A DNA stretch of 64,000 bases from Methanoculleus sp. (GCA_018433835.1 JAHDQM010000013.1:1-64000); one strand, 5' to 3'. Counted from the first letter of the stretch, positions 26,156-36,090 are shown. The notes: generated from the letters alone by a model not told the origin. Numbers and translations are program-made.

Positions 26156-27400
26156 ATGGCCCAATTCCGACCATTCGACATGGAGGGCATGCCGATAGAA
26201 GAGCAGCCCATGAACTGGAAAGACATGGTCCCGGCCCCGTACGACAAGAAGACGGTGGATGCCTACACCCGGACCCGGATCATCCTCATGAACGGTATCG
26301 AGAACAACGCCGTCCTCATGTCGCACGCGATCGAGCGGATGCACCCGGACCCCGAGGTGAAGCGGTCGATGGTCCTGATGCGGCGGATCGACTCCCAGCA
26401 GCAGGAGCTGGTCAACTGGCTCAACCCGGCGGACCAGTCGATCATCGAGACCACCCTCGGCTACGAGCAGGTGGCGGTCGACCTCACCGCGAACCTGGCG
26501 AAGAACGAGCCGGACCCCTACGTGAAGCAGACGCTGGACTTTGCGCTGCTTGAGGACTTCGACCACCTCTACCGCTACAGTTGCCTCTACGACTACATCG
26601 AGGGCGGCGACCCCGAGGCGATCGTCCAGGGCAAGACCGAGGTCAAACCGGGCAGGCCGACGAGCATCGAGCACCGCCACCCCGACGACTCGATGCGTAA
26701 GCACTACGACAGGGACACGGCCGACATCAAGACGAAGATGAACTACAACACCATCGTTGCCGGGGAGCAGCAGACGATGCTCTTCTACCGGTCGCACGGG
26801 TTCATGTACCCCGACGAGATTGCACGGCAGCTCTACGCAGAGATCGCGGAGATCGAGGAGCAGCACGTGACCCAGTACGGGCTGCTCGGCGACCCGAACG
26901 AGACGATGCTTGAGAAGATGGCGATGATCGAGCTCAACGAGGCTTACCTATACTATTCGTGTGCCCAGACCGAGAGCGACCCGAGGATCCGGGGGATCTG
27001 GGAGAAGTTCATGACGATGGAGGCCACGCACTTCAACGAGTGCGCAAGGCTCATCAAGAAGGTCGAGGGCCGGGAGATCCAGGATATCGTGAAGGCCGAC
27101 GTAATCGAGCCTCTGATCGTCTTCGAGCAGAACAAGGACTACGTCAACAGCGTCATCGATGCTCAACTCGATCTCGCGCCGAGCAACATGGAGTTCGTGC
27201 GGATGCGCGACCTCCCGGACGACCGGGCGAGTTTCGGCTATCTGCGCGTCATGAACGCAAAGGGCGCCCCGAGCGAGGAGGTCGTCGGCAAAGCGGGTCC
27301 GAACCTTGCAGAGCGCGACCAGGTGGAGAACATCCGGAGGGTCAAGCAGGAGATGGCCCGCAGGGTGGAGAAGGGCATGGCAGCGGTGCCTGCCCGGTGA
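26156..27400 (+). CDS. Double ferritin-like-domain protein, probable di-iron protein
   Basis: This 414-residue protein is almost entirely helical. It contains carboxylate/His patterns of ferritin-like four-helix bundles, repeated in two halves: GIENNAVLMSHAIERMH and ALLEDFDHLYRY in the first, and AEIAEIEEQHVTQYG and FMTMEATHFNEC in the second. ExxH pairs of this kind bind a di-iron site in rubrerythrins. No rubredoxin CxxC tail is present. I do not know a named family for it. Oxygen or peroxide defence is a guess supported only by the fold. GGAGGG precedes the ATG at 26156; the longer frame to 25778 is intergenic sequence. Confidence 0.65.
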   Translation: MAQFRPFDMEGMPIEEQPMNWKDMVPAPYDKKTVDAYTRTRIILMNGIENNAVLMSHAIERMHPDPEVKRSMVLMRRIDSQQQELVNWLNPADQSIIETTLGYEQVAVDLTANLAKNEPDPYVKQTLDFALLEDFDHLYRYSCLYDYIEGGDPEAIVQGKTEVKPGRPTSIEHRHPDDSMRKHYDRDTADIKTKMNYNTIVAGEQQTMLFYRSHGFMYPDEIARQLYAEIAEIEEQHVTQYGLLGDPNETMLEKMAMIELNEAYLYYSCAQTESDPRIRGIWEKFMTMEATHFNECARLIKKVEGREIQDIVKADVIEPLIVFEQNKDYVNSVIDAQLDLAPSNMEFVRMRDLPDDRASFGYLRVMNAKGAPSEEVVGKAGPNLAERDQVENIRRVKQEMARRVEKGMAAVPAR

Positions 27401-27462
27401 ATACTCTTTTTACACAAAACATCCGGAATCAAGTGGAGAGCAGCCGCAGTCGCCCTCTCGCG

Positions 27463-28764
27463 TTACGTCTCCGCTGGTTCCCGTGTTTCGCCTCCCCTGG
27501 CCTCCCTGAGCGTGAACACAAACGCCGCTCCTTCTTCAGGGCTGCCGGGCACCCGGTCCTCCACCCGGATCCTGCCTCCGTAGCGTTCGATGAGGATCTG
27601 CACGAGATACAGCCCGAGCCCCTCGCCCACGCCCCGCTGCTTCTTCTCGTAGCGGTGGAAGATATCCTCTTTCTGGTCGTCCGGGACGCCCCGGCCGGTA
27701 TCCGCGACCGTCACCCGGACGAACCCGTCCTCAGCCGAATCAACCCGGATCTCCACCTCGACGCCGGGGCCGCCGTGTTTGACGGCGTTGCCGATCAGGT
27801 TCGTGAAGACCTCGGAAAGAAGGTCGTCGGCAAGGGCCTGCCGGGAAACGCCTTCGTAGGAGATGGGGAGATCCGGGAAATGGTCGATCTCCGCCCTGAT
27901 GACCGCATCGAGATCCGTCGGCCGGAGAAGAGGCGGGCCGGCGTGAATCCGCCGGATCTTCGAGACGGTCTCGAGGATCTCGATGCTCTTTGCTATGCTC
28001 CGCTTCAGGTTCGCCACATACCCGGCCGACTCCCCCTCTACGGAGTCGATGAGCAGTTCGGCATACAGGTTCGAGACGTTCTCGGTGTTCCCGATGTCGT
28101 GGGTCAGGATATCGAGGTAGAGGTTCGCCTCCCGGTGGGCGGACTCGAGGTCCCGGTGTACCCGGGCGAGTTCGGTGGCATCGCGTTCGCGGAGAGACTG
28201 CTCGAGTTGTCTCTTCTCCGTGATATCCGTAAGGGCCACCCGATACCGGCATTCCGCCCCGCCTGCACCCCGCTGAGAGCGCCCCTCCGCAATCAGCCAG
28301 AGGGGTCTCTTCCGGCCAAGATCCACGAGCTCCAGCTCGCATCTCTCCTTCTCCCCGGACTCCCCCATGCGGGCCAGGAATTCACGGAATGCCGGGAGGC
28401 TTGCCGGGGCCACAAAGGTCTGGAATCGCATTTGAATCAGGGATGCCCGTTCCACGTGCAGCAGTGCGGAGCCGGTCAGGTTCACCTGCCGGATCCGGCC
28501 TTCACCGTCCAGCGTGAGGTAACCGACGGGAGCAAACTCGTAGAGGTCCCGGTACTCCTCCTCCGAGGCCCTGAGATGTTCCTGCGTCTGGCGGAGCTCC
28601 GCGTTCTGCAGCTCCAGGTTGGCCCGGTGCATATCGAGTTCCTGGCAGAGTGCCAGCGTATCCATCCCGGAGCGCTCCGCTTTGTCTTCTCCCGCAGGCG
28701 CGGTCTGCTCCGGGGTACGCCGTCCCGAAGAGTCCTTGCCGTCAGGGCTGTTGGCTTCATGCAT
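27463..28764 (-). CDS. PAS sensor histidine kinase (HDxxN type)
   Basis: This 433-residue soluble kinase has a coiled stretch at residues 40-70, a PAS domain at 70-185, a dimerisation domain with H222 in LDILTHDIGNTENVSN, and HATPase_c at about 310-425 (FTNLIGNAVKHG, DTGRGVPDD, GEGLGLYL). The H-box is of the HDxxN class common in methanogens. Its C-terminal core is closely similar, even at the DNA level, to the kinase at 32170-34551. It lies 13 bases downstream of the CheB-CheR-PAS gene and probably supplies the kinase function that fusion lacks. Confidence 0.85.
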   Translation of the reverse strand: MHEANSPDGKDSSGRRTPEQTAPAGEDKAERSGMDTLALCQELDMHRANLELQNAELRQTQEHLRASEEEYRDLYEFAPVGYLTLDGEGRIRQVNLTGSALLHVERASLIQMRFQTFVAPASLPAFREFLARMGESGEKERCELELVDLGRKRPLWLIAEGRSQRGAGGAECRYRVALTDITEKRQLEQSLRERDATELARVHRDLESAHREANLYLDILTHDIGNTENVSNLYAELLIDSVEGESAGYVANLKRSIAKSIEILETVSKIRRIHAGPPLLRPTDLDAVIRAEIDHFPDLPISYEGVSRQALADDLLSEVFTNLIGNAVKHGGPGVEVEIRVDSAEDGFVRVTVADTGRGVPDDQKEDIFHRYEKKQRGVGEGLGLYLVQILIERYGGRIRVEDRVPGSPEEGAAFVFTLREARGGETREPAET

Positions 28765-28777
28765 AAGACGAGTTCAC

Positions 28778-31700
28778 TCAAGTCTGCCGGTGAGACCCAT
28801 CACGGGTGTTCTGTGACTCCTGCATCGGGACGCCGGTAGTGTCCTCGATGGCGAGGAGGATCATCTCCTTCGATGCAGCAGGAGCACGGAGTTGCCGTGC
28901 GTTCAGGCGCATCACATGGCGCCCGATCCCGGGGAAGGTGTGGTCGATGGCGAACCCCTCGAACTGCGTCTCCCGGGGCAGGATCTCCTCGAGAAGGTGG
29001 CGAAGTTCGGGGATGTCCCACTGGTTGTCGCCCAGCGCATAGAGGTTTCGCCCCTCCGTCTCCCCGGGCGTTGTCTGGAACATCTCGTAGAACGACCGGT
29101 TGGCAGATACAACCCTCAGGTCGGCGTCGAGCACGATCAGGGCTTCGCGGATGGTGCTGATGATGCTCTCTGCGTAGGCGGTGCTCTCCTGGAGGGACTG
29201 CTCCAGATGCTTGATCTCGGTGATATCCACGAACGTGATCGCCACCCCGTCAATCCGGTTGTCCGAGGTCCGGTAGGGAAGGATACGCATGAGGTACCAG
29301 TCTCCATTCGTGACCTGCACCTGCTTCTCCCTGACCGCCAGGGTATCCAGCACCTGGCGTGCATTCTTGAAGACGGAATTCCCGTCCTGGACGTTCGTGC
29401 CCAGGTCCGTAACCGGACGGCCGACATCCGACGGGATCAGGTTGACGATCCGGGTGGCGGGTTCGGTGAACCGCCGCACCCGGAGTTCGGTATCGAGGAA
29501 GACCATGCCAATCTCGGTACTCCTCAAGAGCGTGGCCATATCGTCCGTGGTCTGCGTGAGCTGGATGATCTTTGTCTGGAGTTCGGCGTTCACCGTCATG
29601 AGCTCCTCGTTTAAGGACTGGAGTTCCTCCTTGCTCGTGGTCAGTTCCTCGTTGGTGCTCTGGATCTCCTCGTTGGTGCTCTGCAGTTCCTCGTACATGG
29701 ACTTCATCTCTTCCTGCGAGGTCTGCATCGCTTCCATCGTATTATTACGCTGTTCCCGGCATTGGGCGAGCTCCTGCTCTAACTCCTTCCATGCTGCATC
29801 CTCAAGGTTCGGGCCGCTGACCTCTGCCCGGGCTGGGCCGCTCTGTTCCTCCTCGCTCTCCTTGCTCTCCTCGAAGGTAACCATCAGGAGGTCTCCCGTG
29901 CCTGGAGGGCCCCGGACCGGCCGCACGGTTACCGTGACCTTCCGGAGCCCCCCGTCCCCGACCGTAATCTCACTGCCGGTCACATCCGCTTTCTTGTGGA
30001 TCGCGGTCTGGATGGCGGTCGTGATCTGGTACCGGAATTCCTCTCGTGCCATGGTGAAAATGTTCAGGTCCGCCCTTCCCGTCGGCATCTCGAGGTATTT
30101 CCCGGTCCGGCCGTACACGTAGAGAATGTCGCCGTTCTTTGTGATGATCACTGCAGGTGGTGCGTAGTACCTAAGCAGCTCCTGCTGGGTAAGGGTGCCG
30201 ACCGGGATCGCCGTTTGGGGCTGCAGACTGCGGGCCCTACCCGCCGTCTCAGGGAGATTCCAGCTGCCCGGGAGCCCGATCTGCTGTATGGTGGTCGACC
30301 CGTCCCTCCTGGCGACGAAGATCTTATTCTTTGTATCGACAGCCGAAAACAGGTCCGAGTGCTCGCCGATGGTCTCCGCTGCACCGAGGAAGAGGATCCC
30401 GCCCGGGTTCAGCGCGTAGTGGAAGAGCGGGATCAAACGCCTCTGGATCTCGGGGGAGAGGTAAATAAGGAGGTTCCGGCAGGAGAGTACGTCCAGGCGG
30501 GTGAACGGCGGATCGGAGATGACGTTCTGAACGGCAAACACCACGGTCTCCCGGATCTCCGGCCGGACCCGGTACGAATCGCCCTCCCGGACGAAGAAAC
30601 GTTCCAGCCGCTCGGGAGAAACATCCGCAGAGATATTGGCGGGATACCTCCCGAGGCGTGCGGTCTCGATGGCATCCGCATCCAGTTCGGTTGCAAAGAT
30701 CTGGATCCGGATGTCTCCATGCCGCTGGAGTGCATTCAGCGTCTCATGGAGGGCAATCGCCATGCTGTAGGCCTCCTCGCCGGTGGAGCACCCCACGATC
30801 CAGACCCGGAGCGTCTCCCCGTGGGATCGGGAACTGATCAGGTCGGGGAAGACCGTCTCCTGGAGAACCCGCCAGGCATCCGGATCCCTGAAGAACTGGG
30901 TGACCCCGATGCGCAGTTCTCTGGCAAGGGTCTCCACCTCGCCAGGTTTTTCCCGGAGGTACTGGATATAGTCTTCAATCCGGGCGATCTGATGCAGGCC
31001 CATCCGCCGTTCAATCCGACGGACGATGGTGTTACGTTTGTAGAAGGTGAAATCCTGGCCGGTACGGGTACGGATGAGCGCGAAGATCTTCGTGAGGGTG
31101 CTCTCCATCTGCCCGGTGTGCGGGGGGGGGGCCCAGGGAACCCTTGCCTGGTGCTGGACATAGTCGAAGAGCAGATTCGGTAGTTCCTCTGCCGGAGCGC
31201 TATAATCTACGAGTCCGGTTGCAAGGGCAGACTGCGGCATGGCACCGAATTTTGCCGTACCCGGCTCCTGGACCATCACCATGCCCATGTGTTCTTTCAG
31301 TGCTCGCACGCCCAGGGTTCCGTCGCTTCCCATACCGGAAAGAACGATCCCTACCGCCCGTTCTTCCTGGTCCTCGGCAAGCTGGCGAAAGAAGGTGTCG
31401 ATCGGCAACCGCATCCCCTGGTGCAGGGCCTGTTCGATCAGGGTGAAGGTGCCGTGCAGGATAAGGAGATCGACACTCGGCGGGACGATGTACACGGTAT
31501 CCGGTTGGGCGCGCATGCCGTCTTCGATCTTCACGACGGGCAGGGTTGTGGACCGCTGGAGGATCTCGGGAAGACTGCTCGGCTGATCGGGGGCCTGGTG
31601 CGTGACCACCACGTATGCGATGCCGGTTGTGCGCGGGACGTGAGCAAAAAAAGCTTCCAGGGCCACCAGGCCGCCGGCAGATGCCCCGATCCCGGCGATG

Positions 31701-31801
31701 GCAACCGGGGTTCCTTCCGTTGCCGCGGCCGGTGCCTCCTCTTCACGGGGTTTTTCTACCGGGGTCCTGCCTGCACTTCTCGATTGTTCTGGTTCTTCCA
31801 T
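28778..31801 (-). CDS. CheB-CheR-PAS fusion protein
   Basis: The protein has 1007 residues. Residues 30-220 are a CheB methylesterase domain with the Ser-His-Asp triad S41 (GASAGG), H68 (VVTHQ) and D160 (GMGSD). Residues 230-500 are a CheR methyltransferase with the SAM motif GCSTGEEAYSMA at 337-348. Residues 660-740 are a coiled coil of repeated EELQSTNEEI-type units. Two PAS domains follow to the end. No kinase or receiver domain is present. Fusions of this layout are known in bacteria and some archaea, where the methylation target is often unclear. No receptor, CheA or CheW gene is in the window. It forms an operon with the PAS kinase downstream. Confidence 0.88.
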   Translation of the reverse strand: MEEPEQSRSAGRTPVEKPREEEAPAAATEGTPVAIAGIGASAGGLVALEAFFAHVPRTTGIAYVVVTHQAPDQPSSLPEILQRSTTLPVVKIEDGMRAQPDTVYIVPPSVDLLILHGTFTLIEQALHQGMRLPIDTFFRQLAEDQEERAVGIVLSGMGSDGTLGVRALKEHMGMVMVQEPGTAKFGAMPQSALATGLVDYSAPAEELPNLLFDYVQHQARVPWAPPPHTGQMESTLTKIFALIRTRTGQDFTFYKRNTIVRRIERRMGLHQIARIEDYIQYLREKPGEVETLARELRIGVTQFFRDPDAWRVLQETVFPDLISSRSHGETLRVWIVGCSTGEEAYSMAIALHETLNALQRHGDIRIQIFATELDADAIETARLGRYPANISADVSPERLERFFVREGDSYRVRPEIRETVVFAVQNVISDPPFTRLDVLSCRNLLIYLSPEIQRRLIPLFHYALNPGGILFLGAAETIGEHSDLFSAVDTKNKIFVARRDGSTTIQQIGLPGSWNLPETAGRARSLQPQTAIPVGTLTQQELLRYYAPPAVIITKNGDILYVYGRTGKYLEMPTGRADLNIFTMAREEFRYQITTAIQTAIHKKADVTGSEITVGDGGLRKVTVTVRPVRGPPGTGDLLMVTFEESKESEEEQSGPARAEVSGPNLEDAAWKELEQELAQCREQRNNTMEAMQTSQEEMKSMYEELQSTNEEIQSTNEELTTSKEELQSLNEELMTVNAELQTKIIQLTQTTDDMATLLRSTEIGMVFLDTELRVRRFTEPATRIVNLIPSDVGRPVTDLGTNVQDGNSVFKNARQVLDTLAVREKQVQVTNGDWYLMRILPYRTSDNRIDGVAITFVDITEIKHLEQSLQESTAYAESIISTIREALIVLDADLRVVSANRSFYEMFQTTPGETEGRNLYALGDNQWDIPELRHLLEEILPRETQFEGFAIDHTFPGIGRHVMRLNARQLRAPAASKEMILLAIEDTTGVPMQESQNTRDGSHRQT

Positions 31802-32135
31802 TACCTCTTCCTCATTGTGTTACCGGGTTTACCGTGCACGGTCGCCCCCGCGCACCGACCTGCTGTGAGGATCTATAACCCCGGGCTGGCCCAATGCACG
31901 ACTATTCATGGATGTACACGCCGTGCGGCATGCCTCTTAGTATACCGCAGGAACACCCGCATGATTTATCGTCGATCACCATTCTTGATGAACTTTCGCG
32001 TAGGGTCCGTGCTCAATCTTCACACTCTTTTGGCGATTACGGGTCTCTGCGACGGCGGGTCTCTCCGATCGGGATAACACCCTTTTCTACCGCTGCTCGG
32101 ATACGCACCCAGCCGACCGGTGCGGCGTTGTTAGC
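31802..32135. other. Intergenic region without a recognised gene
   Basis: About 330 bases between the CheB-CheR-PAS gene and the terminator of the next kinase. It should contain the promoter of the fusion gene; ATCTATAAC at 31872-31880 is the nearest TATA-like match. Nothing else was recognised. Confidence 0.3.
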
Positions 32136-32157
32136 AAAAAACAACTTCGGGGTTGTT
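32136..32157 (-). terminator. Hairpin plus T-tract terminator
   Basis: Read on the minus strand, AACAACCCCGAAGTTGTT forms a six-pair stem (32140-32157) that runs into a T6 tract at 32136-32141. It lies 12 bases after the stop of the PAS/GAF kinase. Confidence 0.6.
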
Positions 32158-32169
32158 CGCGGAGATCTC

Positions 32170-34551
32170 TTAACTGTTTTGTGTGGCTTCTTTGAGCGTG
32201 AACACAAACGCCGCTCCCTCTTCAGGGTGGCCCGGCACGCGGTCCTCGACCTGGATTCTGCCGCCGTAGCGGGCCACGAGCATCCAGCAGATCCGGAGCC
32301 CGAGACCCTGGCCGTTCTCCCGGGTCTCCCCCTGCTCGAACCGGGAGAACATCGCTTCCTTCGCATCGTCCGGGATCCCGGGCCCGGTATCGGTGACGCT
32401 GACCTGGACCATTCCTTCCTCCTCCGCATCCTCGACGGTTATGCCTATCCCGACGCCCGGCCCGGCGTGTTTTTCGGCGTTGCCGATCAGGTTCGTGAAG
32501 ATCTCCGGCAGAAGGTCGTCGGCGAGGACCATCACGCGCAGCCCAGCGTAGGTGATGCGGGCATCGGGGAAGTGCGCGATCTCCTCCCGGATCACCCGGT
32601 CGAGGTCAAGGGGCGTAAGTCCGGTTCGTCTCTCGCGAATCTTTCTGATCGTCGCAACGTTCGCCGTGATCTCGATACTCTTTTTGATGCCGGTCCGGAG
32701 TTTCTGCAGGTACTTCCGCTCCTCCCCGGTGAGCAGATCCGTGAGCAGGCCGGCGTAGATGTTCGCGACGTTGTCGGCGTTCCGGATGTCGTGGGTGAGG
32801 ATGTCGAGGTAAAGGTTCGCCTCCCGGTTCGCCGCATCGAGCCTCTGGTAGAGCATTCCCCGCAGGACCCCGGCCCCGATCTCCCGGCCGACCGCCTCGA
32901 GGAGCCGCCCCCCCTCCTGCAAGGTCTCCCGGGCGGCGGCGGTGTTCCCGATCACGAGCGCCCCGACGACCGAGGACCCGGCAACAAGCGGGATGAAGGC
33001 GAGGGAGGCAACGCCGAAGTCCGCGAGTACGTCCCGGTCCCGGCTCCCCGCTTCCTCCGTCCCTTCAACGAACCAGGGCTGGCCGGCGACGAAGACCCGG
33101 TTGTAGGGCCAGTGGCGGACGTTGATGGTCCTGTTCTGCATCAGGGCGACTTCGGAGGCCTCCCGGTGGCACCGGAGGACGGCCTGCATCCGGTCCCCTC
33201 CCTCCAGCATATAGATCATCCCGACATCGCATCCGAGATTATCGAGGACCGCATCGAGCGCGTTGTCGAGCAGCTCGTCCAGGGTGAATGCGGATGCCGA
33301 CGCCGTGATAACCGCGTTCAGGACGGCAAGCCTCCTGTTCCGGACACTGACCTCCTCCGCCGCCCGTATCCGCTCCGTGACTTCGGCAAGCGAGAAGACC
33401 AGCCCCTGGACGTCTCCCCGCGCATCCTTCACCGGCACGAGGCTCCAGTCCCAGTGAGTCGTCCCGCGTTCGGGCTGGTCAACGTACGCGAACGGCTTTG
33501 CGTATATCCGGAACGCCTTCCCGGTATCCCGCACCCGCTGAAAGATCGCCTGGTTCTCCGGGTTCGGAAAGAGGTCGAAGTGTTTTCGCCCGAGAAGTTC
33601 CTCCTTCGCGTACCCGGCCCCCTCTGCGTAAGCCGTATTCACGCGGACGAACCGGAACCCGGCATCAAGGTAGGCAAGGTGGACGTCGGTGTACTCCATG
33701 ACCGTCCGGAGGAGGTCGCGCTCTTCCGCGAGGTCGGCCGCGAGTGACCGGTTCTCGGCGAGCAGCCGCTCCTGCTCCGCATCCGCCCTTTTTCTCCGGG
33801 TGATGTCCCGGGCGAGCCACCTGATCTCGGTAAGGGCTCCCCGGTCGTCCCGGACGGCCGTGGCCGAGAGGGAGACGGGGACGGGCTTTCCGGTCGCCGG
33901 CTGGACCCACACCTCGATCCCCCGCAGGGGTTCGGGGGCTCCGTTCGCGAGCCGCGCGACGAGATCCCCGTAGGCCTCCCTGCACTCCGGGACGATCAGC
34001 GACTGGCCGGGCGTTCCAATCAGGCTCTCCCGCCCCCTGCCGAGGAGGAGTGCCCCCGCCCGGTTCACGTCGAGGATCGTTCCTTGCGGGTCGCAGACGA
34101 AGTAGCCGTCGGGGGCGAGGTCGAAGAGTTCCCGGTAGCGGCTGCGCTCCTGCTCGAGACGGCGGTACTTCTCCTCGTTTTCCTTCCTCGCGGTGATATC
34201 GCTGACGAGAAGGGCCACCGTCCCGCTGCTCGGGACCCGGACCGAGCATGCAACCCACCGGCCGGGAGCGATCCGGCACTCCAGCCCTGAGAGCTCTGTC
34301 CCTGCCCGGAGCGCCGTGAGCAGCCGTCCGGCTGCTTCCTGATCGGCGATGAGCGGTGCGATATGGGTGCGGACGAGCGCCATCCCGTCCGCCCCGGAGA
34401 GGTCCCGCTCGTCCGGCAGTGACAGGAGGCGGCGAAAGGCCCGGTTGACCCGCAAGACCCGTCTATCGGCATCAAGGAGGAGCAAACCGTCCTCGAGTTC
34501 GTCGAGGGAGAAGTCCGGAGTGGATCGAGTCGAAGGTGTCGTTGCGTGCAT
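32170..34551 (-). CDS. PAS/GAF multi-sensor histidine kinase (HDxxN type)
   Basis: This 793-residue soluble kinase has three PAS domains (about 15-120, 135-255 and 278-395) separated by short coiled linkers. A GAF domain lies at 410-565. The dimerisation domain carries H587 in LDILTHDIRNADNVAN, and HATPase_c covers about 670-790 (FTNLIGNAEKHAG, DTGPGIPDD, GQGLGLRI). The last 100 residues are nearly the same as in the kinase at 27463-28764, so the two are paralogues with different sensor modules. The GAF domain has one conserved Cys, which is not enough to call a cofactor. No receiver gene is adjacent. Confidence 0.86.
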   Translation of the reverse strand: MHATTPSTRSTPDFSLDELEDGLLLLDADRRVLRVNRAFRRLLSLPDERDLSGADGMALVRTHIAPLIADQEAAGRLLTALRAGTELSGLECRIAPGRWVACSVRVPSSGTVALLVSDITARKENEEKYRRLEQERSRYRELFDLAPDGYFVCDPQGTILDVNRAGALLLGRGRESLIGTPGQSLIVPECREAYGDLVARLANGAPEPLRGIEVWVQPATGKPVPVSLSATAVRDDRGALTEIRWLARDITRRKRADAEQERLLAENRSLAADLAEERDLLRTVMEYTDVHLAYLDAGFRFVRVNTAYAEGAGYAKEELLGRKHFDLFPNPENQAIFQRVRDTGKAFRIYAKPFAYVDQPERGTTHWDWSLVPVKDARGDVQGLVFSLAEVTERIRAAEEVSVRNRRLAVLNAVITASASAFTLDELLDNALDAVLDNLGCDVGMIYMLEGGDRMQAVLRCHREASEVALMQNRTINVRHWPYNRVFVAGQPWFVEGTEEAGSRDRDVLADFGVASLAFIPLVAGSSVVGALVIGNTAAARETLQEGGRLLEAVGREIGAGVLRGMLYQRLDAANREANLYLDILTHDIRNADNVANIYAGLLTDLLTGEERKYLQKLRTGIKKSIEITANVATIRKIRERRTGLTPLDLDRVIREEIAHFPDARITYAGLRVMVLADDLLPEIFTNLIGNAEKHAGPGVGIGITVEDAEEEGMVQVSVTDTGPGIPDDAKEAMFSRFEQGETRENGQGLGLRICWMLVARYGGRIQVEDRVPGHPEEGAAFVFTLKEATQNS

Positions 34552-34774
34552 GGCGCGGTCGGTCTCCCGGATATTATTCTGGCTATGTTCGGACGAGAAG
34601 ATTCTGATGTGGGTTGAGATAAAGGTAGGCAGAATGGGTTCCGGCGTACCCGGTCCTCCAGCCTGGATGCACGTTCATCGGCATTTCTACCTGATGGGTG
34701 CCATAAGGATTTTGCCTTTTGGCGCTGCCCCGTGGCGGTGATGCGCGGTGTTGTCCATACGGCGATACGGTATC

Positions 34775-35425
34775 TCAATCTTCAAGCAGAGCGTTTCTTG
34801 CTTCGCGGGCAAAAGCCAGGGTTTTCTCGGGGTTGCGGACGCCGTCTTTCTTGATGCCGGTATGCACGTCGACTCCGTACGGGCGGACTTTCCGTATTGC
34901 CCCTCTAACGTTCTCCGGCTTGAGTCCTCCTGCGAGTATCACGGGAATTGCCGAGTTAGCCACAATTTTTGCACTGATATTCCAGTCGTGAGGGATTCCG
35001 GTTCCCCCGATCTTCTCTTTGGTCCTGGTGTCGAGGATGAGCGCATCGGCGTAGGGCTCATAGAGTTTTCCCGTCTTGATGGCCGACTCGCCCGTCACGT
35101 GAACGGCTTTCACAATCTTGAGGTACGGGAGAGAATCGCGGATGACATCTATCTTGGACGGTTCGACGGTATTCTGGATCTGTAATGTCGTGCAGCGCGA
35201 GTCTCTCACCAGTCCGATAAGGTCTTCCGTCTCCTGAAGATGGGTAACTGCGACCGGTTCGATGAACGGCGGGAGTTGTTGTATCATCTTCGCAGCTTCC
35301 GCCGGAGTTACGAAATCACTGCTCCGGTGGGTCACGCCCATGATGAAACCCATGGCATCGCAGCCCGCCTCGATTGCACACCGCATATCCGCAAGACTGG
35401 CTGTTCCGCAGAATTTGACACGCAT
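34775..35425 (-). CDS. trpF: Phosphoribosylanthranilate isomerase homologue
   Basis: This 216-residue TIM-barrel protein matches TrpF. C6 (VKFCGTAS) corresponds to the general base, and the Asp of LILDTRTKEKIGGTGIPHDW to the general acid. The phosphate loop is GGLKPENV, followed by GVDVHTGIK in place of the usual GVDVSSGVE. It should isomerise phosphoribosylanthranilate in tryptophan synthesis. No other trp gene is near, and the family signature at the start is altered (KFCGTAS for KICGI), so it may be a divergent second copy. Confidence 0.72.
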   Translation of the reverse strand: MRVKFCGTASLADMRCAIEAGCDAMGFIMGVTHRSSDFVTPAEAAKMIQQLPPFIEPVAVTHLQETEDLIGLVRDSRCTTLQIQNTVEPSKIDVIRDSLPYLKIVKAVHVTGESAIKTGKLYEPYADALILDTRTKEKIGGTGIPHDWNISAKIVANSAIPVILAGGLKPENVRGAIRKVRPYGVDVHTGIKKDGVRNPEKTLAFAREARNALLED

Positions 35426-35652
35426 CGAATTCTCTCTGTCTTAATGGTAGATAGGCTATCTGTATAGCCGGAAGGCCGTGACGGCACATCCGTGACGCCG
35501 GGTGATGATGGCAGATGCAGGTCGGCGGGGTCGCGGCGGCGATGGCGAGGTTGATGGCGTCTTAACCGCATGAGATCCTGCCCGGCTCTCTTCAGGCGAT
35601 ACTGTTATCTATTCTGACCGATGTTTCAGGAACGGCAGCCGGGGGAGTATAC

Positions 35653-36090
35653 GTGGACCAGGACATTATCGAGATGATCAGGCAGGATCACGAGCAGATC
35701 CTGAAGATGCTGGACGATCTGGAAGTGCATGATCGCGCAACCTCCGAGACCTACAGCGTTGCCAGAGGATTGCTGTACTCGCATATGTACGGTGAGGAAA
35801 CGACGATATACGAGCGGATGAGGTTGGAAATGTATGAACGCATCGAGGATTCCCTCGCCGAACACAACTCAATCAGGATCGGCCTGGATCGACTGGACAG
35901 GATCGAGATTACCGGAACGGAATGGGTGCCTGCCATCCACGATCTGAAACGGCGGGTGCAATTCCATATCGATAGCGAAGAGCGGCTGCTCAGGGTGGCT
36001 GAATCGTTCATTGATACGTCAGAACGGTTCGAGATAGCGGAACGCTTCCGGCGCGCCAAGGGGGCGCAATCCGGTTACACCCTGGCATGA
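35653..36090 (+). CDS. Hemerythrin HHE-domain protein
   Basis: This 145-residue helical protein has the His/Glu pattern of the HHE (hemerythrin-like) fold: RQDHEQIL, YSHMYGEETTIY, LAEHNSIR and FHIDSEERLL. These residues can bind a di-iron centre. Oxygen or nitric-oxide sensing or storage is the common role; a specific one cannot be told. The start is GTG at 35653 after GGGGGAG. The gap 35426-35652 in front holds no recognised gene. Confidence 0.82.
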   Translation: MDQDIIEMIRQDHEQILKMLDDLEVHDRATSETYSVARGLLYSHMYGEETTIYERMRLEMYERIEDSLAEHNSIRIGLDRLDRIEITGTEWVPAIHDLKRRVQFHIDSEERLLRVAESFIDTSERFEIAERFRRAKGAQSGYTLA

